From: Mesostigma viride
Lineage: Eukaryota > Streptophyta > Mesostigmatophyceae > Mesostigmatales > Mesostigmataceae
Assembly (NCBI GenBank): GCA_009746045.1
Contig: RPFO01000667.1
Location: 5,187,719 to 5,251,718, forward strand
Direction of reading: 5' to 3'
DNA: 64,000 nt
In this document: positions 1-12,600 of the stretch, piece by piece
How positions within the stretch are numbered: the stretch's first letter is position 1
Layout: each line of letters begins with the position of its first letter
Notes under the pieces: model-generated
What the model was told of the DNA's origin: nothing
Databases searched by the model: none
What the model saw: the letters and a program-made list of their open reading frames with translations, nothing else
Made by a program: the position numbers and the translations under genes

Positions 1-3000
1 GGGCAACGTGCCGGCAGCAGGCAGCACAGACGAGTGCGGCACGACCAGGATTAGTTGTACACTGTACGCAATAGCGGCCCGAACTCCTAGGTAGCTTCCT
101 CAACGGTTCGCATCCTCGCATGGATTGGCTGATGGTTCACTTGGTGCAGGCGTACGCCGAGCAAGGCCTGAGCAAGGGGGTGAGTCGTTTCTCGCCCTGC
201 ATACTTGCCGCCATGTATACTTGCCTCGTTTTGTAAACGTCTTGCCTGGACGAATACAGTAAATGCACGGGGCTGGTCCAGCTGGCAGAAGGTTAGAGGT
301 GCGAAGTGGAAGGGCCAGGCAGGCAGGCTCAATTCTGCGCCACGTAGCAGTTCAGATGATTGTTTGCTGCCTGCTGTACCCTTGTGTTCGGGAGACGCAT
401 TACAATCACCGGCGATGGCGCCTGTGGCAAGATATTTCTCATGCTGATCAGTTGCATAAGTTGATTAGTGCCGGTGGTTTGATGGATTATCTTTAGACAG
501 GAAATTTTATTTGCTGTTGCCTCACAGTGACCGGTTACCAGCCTCCTTCCCGGCAATCAGTGTTAATTTCGCGCGTTACTGCGTCGTATGACAGGGGTTT
601 GCGTCTCACGCGATTCGTCTGTTACAAAAAATTAGTTGGCACCTAGGTGCAAGAAAATGAGCCGAATGCCTGCTACAGTGAATTTAGCGTGCTAAAGGAC
701 TGCTGCACGCAGAAGATGTCCAGGCTGCTGACGGCATTTGGCAGGTTCGTTGACGCAATGTGACCCTGTCGCGTGGCACGGTCCGCTCCCAAACGGATTA
801 AGTTATAGTTACCAGTCGTTTTGTTTCCTGGCGGGTGATTTCGACCAGCTTCCTGCCACGTTGTCTTGTTCAGTGTCTTGACTTTCTATTTCCTCCGTGG
901 GCGTATTTATGAGCGCTAGATAAGTTGAGTGGATGCAGAGAAAGGATGGATTTCAGGGGAGGGAGGGGGAGTGCGGGAGGATGTCAGGGTTTGGGTATGT
1001 GGGTATGCGTCTTATACCAGGCGTCAATGTGGCTTGGTTGCTTGAGATCATTGTCGTTGTTGCTGTTGTTTGGGGGTAGAACGGTTGTTCTCGCTTGCTA
1101 TCGGGATTTCCCTGCTAAATATCCCTAGCATTGCTGCGGGTATGACTTGCTCTAAACGCCCACTGGCACATCCTGGATGCCTTCAAAACGCGGGACGGCA
1201 TGGGGCCATCAATGTCCTACAACATGGGTTGTAGTATGGTCATCTCCTCCCATCCCTTACAACGTGCTCTAGAATAGGGTTATCAAGCTGGGAGCGTCCA
1301 TCGGCAGCATCCCCCAGTGTCCCAGTGACCAGACATTGACAGCACCCAAAACCAACCTCGTGCCTCCACCTCGGGTAATGGCCTGGGTCCGTGTAGTGCC
1401 AGCAGGAAGCTGCTGACTTTCTTTCCAGGTGTTGCACGCCCCGTCCTTCTTTCTCCTCCTCTTTCCCTTTCCTTGCTGCTGGCTCGAGCATACCGCTGCA
1501 GGCATTCATTCTTGGCTTTTGTTTGAATATATATGCCCCTGCGTAGCTTGCTGATAAGTATTTCCATTTTATTTCAACTTGCAAGTTGACTTATATGACC
1601 CGGTCCGAACTACACTCCCATGCCGTTCTCCCCTTTTCCCCCTTTTCCCCCTTGTCCCCCTTCTCCCCCTTTCGTTCCTCTTCTCTTCTTGCCTCTTCTC
1701 CCTTCCAAGTCCCGCCCTCCCCTCCTCCTCTCCCTTCTCGCATTAAGGAGCACGACCTCATTTCTTGCTCGCACGAGCCACGCCGTTTAATAATTAATTT
1801 CAATTAAAACATCTTTTTTACCTTACGCCCCCGACTTTGCCACTTTTGGCTCACCCTAAGCTCGCCATCTCTCCCATACTAACTTGCCTGTGCACCCCTT
1901 TCATCGCATCCCTCAGCAGCCCCCACCCTCAAGGTTGCCCACCTGTCCCACGGCATCGGTGCCCCTTGCGTTCTCCCTTTGTCAGCTGGAGACGGTGGGA
2001 AAGTCGGGGCACAAGGAAAGCCCCTTCCATGCAATCCTTGCGCACCGATTTTCCCAACGTCTGATGCCATCATGCCCCCCTGACCCCCCATACTGCCCCC
2101 CCTCATGAAGATTGCTTTGCCACCGCACCCCTTGCCTCTCCACCTCATTCCTCGCTGCAGGAAGAGGCCGAAATCCTTCCCATCCCTATGCACCCTCTCG
2201 GAAGGCCTCGCTGGGTCAAGCGCCAGCTGGCAGCGCCAGTCAGTGCACTCCTGTCTCGGGGAGGAAGCTGACGGCCCTCTTGATGCTGCTGCCAGGGACA
2301 GTGTCCGCAGCCCGCAAGAGGGTTCAACCAGCAGTCAACAAGGGGAGATCGTGAGCAGCCACGGAAAGCAACGGCTTCGCAGGGCACCCCCCGGCGATGT
2401 TGGGCAAACAGTCACAAGTCCCCAAGGGAACATGGCCCGCAGTCACCAAAGGGAAGCAGAAGTGGGCAGTCGGCAAGGGAAGGTCGCCAGCAGCTGGCGA
2501 GGGCGCGAGGGATCCAGCAGTCGTGAGGAGAGGCGAGCGCCCCCTGGCCCTTCTCTGCCAGAGACTCTGCCAGCCAGAGGTGTACTGAGGGAGTGGGGAC
2601 CTGCGGGGTCACACCTGGGAGGACATGTGGTGAGGCAGGGCAGGCAACAAGGGGGCGGCCACCTGCAGGGAGGGGCGTCCAGGGGCCCGCTTGTGCTGGT
2701 GTCGTCTACGGCTGCGGCGATACCGAGACGTGGATGTGCGCAAATCCTTGTGCCGTTGGGAGCGCAGGGCTTTGCGAGAAGAGCAGAAGTGAGTGAATGT
2801 TCCTTGGAGAGGGGCCGGGGGGCGGGGGCGGGGGCGGGGGGGGGGGTGGAAGTGATGAAATTGGTCATTTATTGTAAGCTGTCGTGTGCTATGTAATTGT
2901 GCTAGGTCGTGGTGACAGGTTTCGGTTGTTTATAATCCTGTCCCTATGTATATATATTTCACCCTATTGGCCGTGTCTCCGTGCTACACGAGGATATCTC

Positions 3001-3096
3001 TGGGTCCACCCGACTGGGATATGTTATTCGTTGAATGTTTATTTTATTTTTGTTGCTCATGGATGCGATAGGGAGGCCATCCAGCGTTTAAAAAGT
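1..3096. other. No supported gene; upstream flank of OXA2
   Basis: I find no reading frame here that resembles a known protein or has convincing splice context. The longest open frame (about 2105-2896, + strand) is low-complexity, rich in G, R, S and Q, and ends in a G-rich run at 2816-2847, so it looks fortuitous. One or more 5' exons of OXA2 encoding a mitochondrial targeting peptide may lie here, because the first recognisable OXA2 exon has no obvious Arg-rich presequence. I cannot place them. Confidence 0.4.
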
Positions 3097-3444
<348 letters not shown>

Positions 3445-3650
3445 TGCTTGATGCATATTCAACTGGTTTGGTGATCTTTCCTTTGTGCTCGTTAAGAGCA
3501 GTACGCGCGCACCATGCGTGTCCCCCACACGGACGCGCACGAATGCACAAGCTGCCGTAGCTACTGAGGGTAACAGTCACAGAGAATGTCACGTGGAAAG
3601 CAATATATGGGGCTGATTATCTTTGCGATGTATGCCTATTCTAACGATTT

Positions 3651-6600
3651 GTGATAGTTTCGTTTTCGCGTCCTGCCAACTGTCCTGCAAACTGTCCTGC
3701 GCCGCGCCAAGGCCAGGTGGACAACGGTCACCCTGCGTCCACGATATCCGCCACCGCTTTTGGCCAACCTTGCGTGCAGGAAACAAGTGGGACGAGATGC
3801 CAGCAGAGTGTCATCCAGGAAACATGTGAGAGCGGGTGCCAGCATCATCGTGCCCTGCCAGGGCCTGCGTCCCCACCCGCGGCTCCCCCACCCATGGAGA
3901 GAAGTGCCGCGCTGCCAGCTGGTGGCCTCTGGGCGGTGGCCGCGGCGTCCCCCCAGGACGCGGCACTTGGCACCGCGTGGGGGCTGTTTGCGCCGGTGGA
4001 TGCGTGGGTGAATGCTGTCGTTGGGGTGCATGCGGCGACTGGGCTGCCCTGGTAATTAAGATTCTCATTTATTCTCGTTATGAATGGTATTTTGTTATTT
4101 TATTCTCGTTACTAACTACGCTTTTGTTATTTACTCTCGTTACAAAAATGACTGTTTTGCTATCTATACTCGTTATTTGATTGTATAGTTTGCTGTGGTA
4201 ATATCTTACAACCTCTTTTACTATGTTTCGTGTTTGTTTGTTTGTTTGTTTGTTTGTTTGTTTGTTTGTTTGTTTGTTTGTTTGTTTGTTTGTTTGTTTG
4301 TTTGTTTGTTTGTTTGTTTGTTTGTTTGTTTGTTTGTTTGTTTGTTTGTTTGTTTGTTTGTTTGTTTGTTTGTTTGTTTGTTTGTTTGTTTGTTTGTTTG
4401 TTTGTTTGTTTGTTTGTTTGTTTGTACGTGCATGCGCTTCGCAAGGGGGAAAAAAGGGGGGACATCTTAATGAGCTCTTATGTGTTATTCTTCACACACG
4501 CAGTTTTTATAAACTGCATGAATAGAGACACCCAAAGTATGCCTCCACTTGATCACGGCGAAGCCCTCACACAAAAGGAAGAAAAAGAATGAAGTGAATG
4601 ACGAGAATAAGCAAACAAAACACGCCCTCGCATGCACGCTCTTGCACACACATGGACGTGCTAGCAGCGCCCCAGCACATGCACTCACGTCAATGTTGGC
4701 TGGCGCAATCGGTCAACATGAAGCAGCAACGTGATATGTCCCAAGAAAGCCCCCTATTCGGTCAACAGGAAATATGTGACATCTCAAAACCCTTTTGTTC
4801 CCTATCCTCCCCTATCAGTAACATCTCATAATCCTGTTCACTTGGCGAACACACAAACCGCATGAGTGGCAGTGTTCTATCCTCGCAGGGTAGCCACGCT
4901 CAGTGGCAGTGTTCTATCCTCGCAGGGTAGCCACGCTCAGTGGCAGTGTTCTATCCTCGCAGGGTAGCCGCGCTGAGTGGCAGAGTTCTATCCTCGCAGG
5001 GTGGCCATTGAAACACTGTTGACACGTGTAACACTTGACCCCCTTAAAACTTTTGCACTTTCACACTTTTGAGACTTGAACACTGTTAACAACAGCGATG
5101 TGACAAGTCCTCGGCCGGTTCCACTCCCATTCATTTGCGCATTTTTTGAGGCCCCTGACCACTCTTTTCCTTGACACTGCTTGCGGCTTGCTCCCATTTC
5201 TCCTTCCTTGATGACCCTCTTTTCTTTCTTGTCTTATTACCTTGTCAACTGCCTGTCCCTTTCCTCTCTCCTTCACAACTCCCTCCCCCCATTCCCACTG
5301 TCTACACAAATTATTGCCGAACATCTTTCATTGTTGATGAGACCTTGCCCCCATCCCCCCTTCCTCCACAAACCCCCTCACCCGCAGGTGGGCTGTCATC
5401 GCGAGCACAGCCGCCATCGTGCGCTTGTCCCTGCTGCCCGTCACCCTGCGCGGTATGAGGGCCAATGCAGGCCTCTCCCGCGCCATTGCCGCCGAGGCTG
5501 CCCGCGCCCGGTCAGCGACCGCAATCCTGCCCCATGATGCTGGCACTGTCCTTGACAGCAACAACAACAATAACGCTAACAATACAAGCCCTAATGCTTC
5601 TGCCGGTGCTGATCCTGCCCGATCTGCTGCCAGCTCGGCTGCTGGCAATGCGGTGCTCAGTGGAGCGGGCGTTGTGGCCCCCGGCCATGCCCATGCGGGT
5701 GGACACGTGACAGATGCCAGGCTCTCTGCCAGTGGGGCGGGGGAGGGATTGGGAGGGGGGCCAGGCATGGGGGTTCCCACTATGTCACCGGCCAGCATGC
5801 CCCTGCCAGATACCGAGAGGACAGGTGGCGCCGCCAGCAGCCGTCCGCCCTCGACAGCAGCCATGTTGCGGGAGCGGCGCGCCGGGCTTGTGAAGCGGTT
5901 GCTGCAGCACACGAGGGAGTTGGGTGCGCCCCACCCCGCGTGGATCCTGGGCTCCCCAGCCATACAGGTGCGCCCTTGTTTTGGCTTTACACTACTATAC
6001 AATAATTCTTGTGTTGCCACATTTCCTGGGCTCTCCTGCTGTACAGGTGCGTCCTGGTGCTAGCTTCCCCCCCCCCAAAGTATAGTCTCAGGATTAGTTA
6101 GTTAATTATCACGTTGACTGCGTCACGCGGGTACCAATAAAGTCTCAGGATATTAGTATAGTCTCAGGATATTAGTATAGTCTCAGGATATTAGTATAGT
6201 CTCAGGATATTAGTATAGTCTCAGGATATTAGTATAGTCTCAGGATATTAGTATAGTCTCAGGATATTAGTATAGTCTCAGGATATTAGTATAGTCTCAG
6301 GATATTAGTATAGTCTCAGGATATTAGTATAGTCTCAGGATATTAGTATAGTCTCAGGATATTAGTATAGTCTCAGGGATAAATCATGGCCATTCCCCGC
6401 GCTCCCTTTACAAACAGGGAGGCACGTTTACAAACAGGGACAGATGGGAACACGGGGTTTGGTAGTATGGCGTTTTGTGTACTGCTATCAGGGTAAGTCG
6501 TTTGTTGAATAGGTATTAGCTCCCAGCGTGTAGCTGTCTCACTGGAGTTCGAATGACCCTTGATACAGTGACCCAGGATACAGTGACCCAGGATACAGCG

Positions 6601-9600
6601 GGCGGTTCCCAGAGCCGCCGGATGGGCATGCCACTCCGACGCTCCATCGTGATGGATCAAAGTGCGGCTGTTATTTGATGAATAATGAAACTAGCCATTT
6701 CTTGAATAACGAACTTTCTAGGATCCTGCCCAGGACAGCTACGGGACTGGCAGTTTTTTGACGACCCTGACCTTTTAAAATTAATACATTAAAGTTTGAC
6801 AGCTTTAACTAAAATTTAGTTTTACCTTGGGTTTCCCTGTCATCGCGTGTTTTACTTGGATAGCATGCTATTCTTGTGGCCCCCTGGGGGCCCTCCCATG
6901 GCTTCTCTAGGCGTTGCATGTACAAAAAAAATTAGATTACTTGACAAGATCGCGTTTATAAGCAAGATTGCTTTTCTAGTCAACGTTTCATCGGCCAAGG
7001 CAGATGCGGTGAGATGTCGGGGGGCCTGGCAGGAAGGAACCTTGCCGACGTTTTTTCAAGGTGATATTTGTTGCGTGGTCTTTGAGTACTGCTTGTGTGC
7101 GTACCTGCACCCATTTTGCCAGACATCCTGTTGTTGCCTCTTAGAAAGTATGCAATTCGTTTTAGCCAATCACTCATGCAAGTACTCAATCAGCATTGGG
7201 ACTTCTAATCATAGTACTTGGGTTAATCGTTGGTTGCGACCTACTGGCTGCATGCTGGCTCTGCGCTTTCTCGTACTCGCATTCCCGTCCACCACACACA
7301 ATTTCACAGAACTCCACGTCGTTGTCTTCCTCCCATTTCCACAGAGTGTTATGTTTTGGTTTCTGTCAACTCAATTCGGTTTTTCTCTATTTCCCTGCAC
7401 CGCGTGGCACGACCGTCACCTTTGGACATGTGCTATCGACTTGTCTTTGGACATGCATTATCGACTGATAGCTCCGTGCCTCACCTTACTCTCTCACGGC
7501 ATCCCCTCACCTTGCTCTCTCAGGGACTGTGCCCGTATCGCTATTCTCTCGTTGCTGTTTCCCTCATAGCTATTCTCCCGTCGCTATTTCGCTTCTTGCT
7601 ATCCCCTATTGCCTATCCCCCCAACATTCGTCGCTTCTTGCGTTTTTTTGGTTGCCCCTTCCCCCCCCCTCCCCAGATCCCCTTCCTGCTGGTGGCAACA
7701 ATGGGCATGCGACAGCTGGCGTTTCAAGGGGGGGTGACCGGGCTTGACACGGTGAGTCAGTCTACGGTTTCTGTGCAAATTCCGTAGGGCCTATAGGAAT
7801 AAAATCAGGGTCCAATTGAAATCGAATTCCTATTGGACAAGACCACTGGTGGGGTACAGCCACAGGGCTGGAGAGTGGGTATTACGCTGGGCTTGACACA
7901 GTGAGCCCCCTCTCATCTAATTCCTCTTTTTGTTGATGCCCAGAGTTCTATCATGCCCAAGGCCTCCATCATGCCAAAGGCCGTCATACCTCTACCTGAT
8001 GGTAGACAGCCAGGGCCAGAGGCATCGCGAGTGGGTAGAATGAGATCCGTTCAACAACCCGATGGGGTACACAAAGACTCGGCAACCCAATGGGTGATTT
8101 TAGATTAACGGGATCTATGCTGATGTTCGGTTATTACTAGCACCCCTAGGTTCTTTTGCTACTGCCATTCCCAAAGCCTGGTATCAGGATAGATTTGCAG
8201 CCCTCGCACGCCTCCTAGGATTGCCCTGGTTGACCCGGTGCCTTCAAAAGCGCGCTCAATCTTTTCGCAGGAGTGCACACGCCTCCTGGGAGAGTGGCAT
8301 GGGAGAAGGAGGGCACTAGGCTGTGGGACGTGTCTCATTCCCTGCCCCGCGCTTTTCACTTTGACGATGGGAAAAGCTCCCCATCGGGAATGCAGCTTGC
8401 CATTCCGTGTGTACCCTCAAACACTACACGCAAAGCCTATGCTATGGAGGACTCATGAAGATGATGATGGCAATACAGCGTGCATTGTCATAGGATCTGT
8501 ACATTCAATCACCTATCATTCACGTCACCGGCTGTGTGTGTAGCCACATAATGTACGGTTTTATTGTCTTTGCCCACGTGAGCATAAGATCAGAGGTATT
8601 GTTGACGGAGCTTCCTTCCTGTTTGGTACATGTCATCTGCGGAAGATGCCTTGTCGACATTGGGGGGAAGTGAGTATCACTAACTCCTCCCTTGGTTCCT
8701 CACGCCTTGGAGCACGGTGAGAGAAGGAAGAACCCAAGTTTTCATTTTTCAAGGCGAGAGGAGAAGCAACAATATTTTCTTCTTGTTTTCACGGCTTCAC
8801 GCATTGGTGCTATCCCCTGCCCTGCCCCTGCCCTGCTTGTCGGGCACAGGAAGGGATCCTCTGGTTCCAGGATCTCTCGGTGGCGGGCCAGGGACTTCTG
8901 GGGTACGCGCTGCCAGGGCTCCTGGGGGCCGCGTTCCTGGCGAATATTAGCGTGGGTTCCCGTTGCCGCGCTGCTACCCTATTTGTGATCGATCCGTCTG
9001 GTGAAGATCCTTGTGGGTCATCTTCCCGCGCTGCTACCCTATTTGTGATCGATCCCTGCTTTGCCATTGTGGCTCTTTTGAACATGCCTACGCTGCTTCC
9101 TTGCGCCTTAGCCGACGTCTTGAGCCCACCTCACCTCTGTAGCACAAGCTTTGCGTCAGCCCACCTATGGTATTGCACTGGTTGTATTGCACCCACAGTG
9201 TTGCGCCCCGGCATGCACCATGCTGTGGAGAGAGCGCTCTGTGGCCTGCCCACTTGCGGCAGTGAGAGAAGCTAGGGCGCCCTCCCTCCTTCTCGCTGTG
9301 TATATAGGGTTGAAGGTTCCTTTACTCTGTATTGGCACCCACGTGACGCAGTCACGTGCAATTAATTAATTAATTAATTAATTAATTAATTAATTAATTA
9401 ATTAATTAATTAATTAATTAATTAATTAATTAATTAATTAATTCTGCTTCCTAGTTCTGACACGTCCCTGCTTCATCATCGTGGTTGTTTAGAACGTGTA
9501 TCTTCAGAACATGCTTATTAAAGTGTAATGGAAAGGAGAGCCGATGTAGGGGTGTGCTGCGCTACGTCATATTTTCAGCATGATCCAGCGATTATTAGTG

Positions 9601-12600
9601 CAAGCTATTATTTTACTAAGGGTTTCCAATTAGTGTCTGTTTATAGTATCCCTTGACTAGCCTCGGTCGGATCTTGGATCCACCCACTTCTTTTCCCCTA
9701 ATGAAAATGCTGCAGTCACTTACTGGACATTTCGCTAATATTTTGATGTAGTATGCTGATATTCTATGGTCATGCTGTTTCTTAAACTTTACACCACCTC
9801 CTTGACATGGCTTTCAGTAATTGCCGTCCCCTTTCTTGGGTCCCGTTTCTGTTGCAGCAGTGGTGTGTGTGGCGGTGGTTGGTGCTTGAGCGGAACCTCC
9901 TGTGTGGTTGTGTTCGTGATGGCGCTCCTCTTTGGTTGTTCCGATGGCGCTCCTCTTACGATATTACATGGCTGTCAGCCACAGCCCATGAACTTATAGT
10001 GATCTTGCCTCACGATGTTACATGGCTGTCAGCCACAGCCCATGAACGTATAAAGACCTTGCCTCACGATGTTACATGGCTGTCAGCCACAGCCCATGAA
10101 CGTATAAAGACCTTGCCTCACAATGTTACATGGCTGTCATCCACAGCCTATGAACGTATAGTGACCTTGCCTCACAATGTTACATGGCTGTCAGCCACAG
10201 CCCATGAACGTATAGTGACCTTGCCTCACAATGTTACATGGCTGTCAGCCACAGCCCATGAACGGTATAGTGACCTTGCCTCACAATATCCACCTTATCG
10301 GCCCTCCCTTGCAGCTCATGTTTGATCGCGTCCCCCTGCGGAGGCCTGCCGGCGCCAAAGAGAGCGGCATGGACGTGAGTTCATAGTGTACTCGTATAGT
10401 GAATCTACACCCGTCTCTTGCTGTGTAGTAGCGGCAAGGATGTGTGTTCACTCCATGAATGGTATCCACTACTGGTATTACTATACTGTCAGTACGTGGC
10501 AGCGGCATGGATGTGCGTTCACTCTCTTGCATCTGCTACACTTCTCTCTTGCTACATGGTGGCGGCGTGGATGTGACCAAACCCATGGCTGCAATTCCTA
10601 GTTTTGCGTCTGTACCCTATATCACGCTATCATGCATGTGCAGTACAGAGGCTCCCTGCTTGCCTTGCGCCCCTGCTTTTTTGTTGTTGTTGGCTAATAT
10701 CATTGATATCATTATTGTTTTTTTTTTGGGGGGGGGGGGTCCCAGATTCAGGAATTATCTAGAGGGGCATTAGTTCTCCACTCAAGTAGTCCTATGGTTG
10801 GTCAGGCACTGATATGTTTTTTGCCTGGTTGGAACACCTTGAAGAGAAATGGCTCCGATTACTTCTTCCTGTCCAATGTGCCCAGTCCAGCGTATCGTCC
10901 AATATGGCTCTAATGCTCAGCGTTGCTTTCCTTTCCTGTGAACCGTCTCCCAGGCCTACAGCCCTATTTGCAGACATGCTGGGTAACGAAACAAGAGCAA
11001 GAAGTAGTACGATGTAATACTTCTTCGTATGTACCAATAGTTATGTGGAGTGTAGTGATAAGATACAAATAGTATAATAGGAATAAGAATAGTATAATAA
11101 TAGTATTACAATACTACTATAATATAATAATAATAAATAATTATGTAATACGAATACAATCCACTCTCGTGAGCATGTGCTGAAGGAGACTGCGCCACGA
11201 ACTGCATCAGTCGGTTGGCTGCGCCGGATGTGGGGACACGACATCAGTCGAAGAGCGTGGCGATATGAGACGAAAATCAAGCACGCTGAACGCTTGCCTC
11301 GTCCCCTCTGCCTTATCTCTCCCTTCCCCCTCTCTATGAGCTTCACACCCTCTATGGCCTTATCTCTCCCCTCCCCCTCTCTATGAGCTTCACACCCTCT
11401 ATGGCCTTATCTCTCCCTTCCCCCTCTCTGTGAGCTTCACACCCTCTATGGCCTTATCTCTCCCTTCCCCCTCTCTATGAGCTTCACACCCTCTATGGCC
11501 TTATCTCTCCCTTCCCCCTCTCTATGAGCTTCACACCCTCTATGGCCTTATCCCTCCCTTCCCCCTCTCTATGAGCTTCACACCCTCTATGGCCTTATCC
11601 CTCCCTTCCCCCTCTCTATGAGCTTCACACCCTCTATGGCCTTATCTCTCCCTTCCCCCTCTCTATGAGCTTCACACTCTCTATGGCCTTATCTCTCCCT
11701 TCCCCCTCTCTATGAGCTTCACACCCTCTATGGTTTTCACTCTCTTGATCCCTCTCGGCTTCCTCTTCATTTCCCTACTGGGCCCCTCCCCACCATGTGG
11801 CTCCGTGCACTCTCCCCTCAACATCGTCCATGTCCTTTGTTGTGGGCTGCTCCCAAAATTACAAACGTGCCCTCGCGTGGCGGCATCCCTGGGGGAGCCC
11901 AGCTGGTGATGAGCCTGTACAAGGGCTTCCTCCACCTGGCAGGGTTCCTGGTCTTCCTGGCAGCGGCGCACCTGCCCCAGGTGGGTCGGACTTGACAGTA
12001 TTTAGTGTGAGACTGCATATAGCAACTCACAGAACAGTTCTTGATTACGGTACAGTCGTTTTTTTTTAGTAATACGCTTTTAAGGTAGTAATCGTTCCTC
12101 GAACTGTCATTCACGCCCTTTGTTACGGTAGGGATTCCTCATTCCTGGCAGCGGTGCAGGTGGTTTGTACGTGAAGCACTGTCCAGCGTTGCCAAGCACT
12201 CAGCCCCCATCTTTTATTTATTTTTTTCCTTGTGGGGTAATGAATACTTTTTGGTAATGAATAGCTTTTGGGGTAGTCCGTGCTGGCACGAGTTATTTGT
12301 CCACACCGTAGTTTTTATGTGATGCAGCGCTCAGCATCATCGGCGCCTTGCGACGCGCTATTTTGTTACATGGTTTGGGTAGTCCGCGCTGGCAGCAGAC
12401 CGGCTGCCAGAAGCAAGGCGGGTGGGACGTGAGGCAACAACCAGCAATCATCGCCGAGAAATGCGTTCCAACACTTCAGCTGTTGACAGCTAGCGCGTCG
12501 CTCCCCTGCTGTTTGGGTAGACAAGAAACACTTGGCTAGGGTACTGCCAGCAGAGGCGTCATGGACGTAATCCACCGGGTGCGTCATGGGCTGTTCTTTT

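Larger units (their letters stand above)
3894..11980 (+). other. OXA2: OXA2 exons 1-6: membrane insertase core
   Basis: Exon 1 (to 4051) supplies the periplasmic/IMS-side segment ending at the Leu-Pro-Trp motif before the first conserved transmembrane helix. Exon 2 (5388-5967) carries that helix (IASTAAIVRLSLLPVTLRG) and then a long, Ala/Ser/Asn-rich soluble loop of about 110 residues that is unusually long and low in complexity for the family, before the conserved RLLQHTRELGAPHP stretch. Exons 3 and 4 carry the second helix region (IPFLLVATMGMRQLAF) and the LWFQDLS motif followed by a hydrophobic hairpin. Exons 5-7 carry the last membrane segments (FLHLAGFLVFLAAAHLPQ; YWLSNNSISLLQ). Topology is inferred from family knowledge. 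Confidence 0.8.

Noticed and set aside
2105-2896. 263-codon open frame as a gene or an OXA2 N-terminal exon
   Set aside because: Low-complexity composition, no recognised motif, ends in a G-run, and no splice junction joins it in frame to the first known OXA2 exon.
4160-4592. Frames of repeating VCLF or TNKQ
   Set aside because: They are products of the (GTTT)n microsatellite only.
4866-5009. CRISPR array
   Set aside because: Head-to-tail repeats without unique spacers, in an intron of a eukaryotic gene.
9360-9443. Plain microsatellite unrelated to mobile elements
   Set aside because: The TTAA array is bounded by a 9-bp target duplication together with the adjoining retroelement 3' end, so it is the element's tail.
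9958-10286. Coding sequence of a repeat protein
   Set aside because: The 54-bp tandem repeat keeps a frame open because its period is a multiple of three; it lies between a donor and an acceptor of OXA2.
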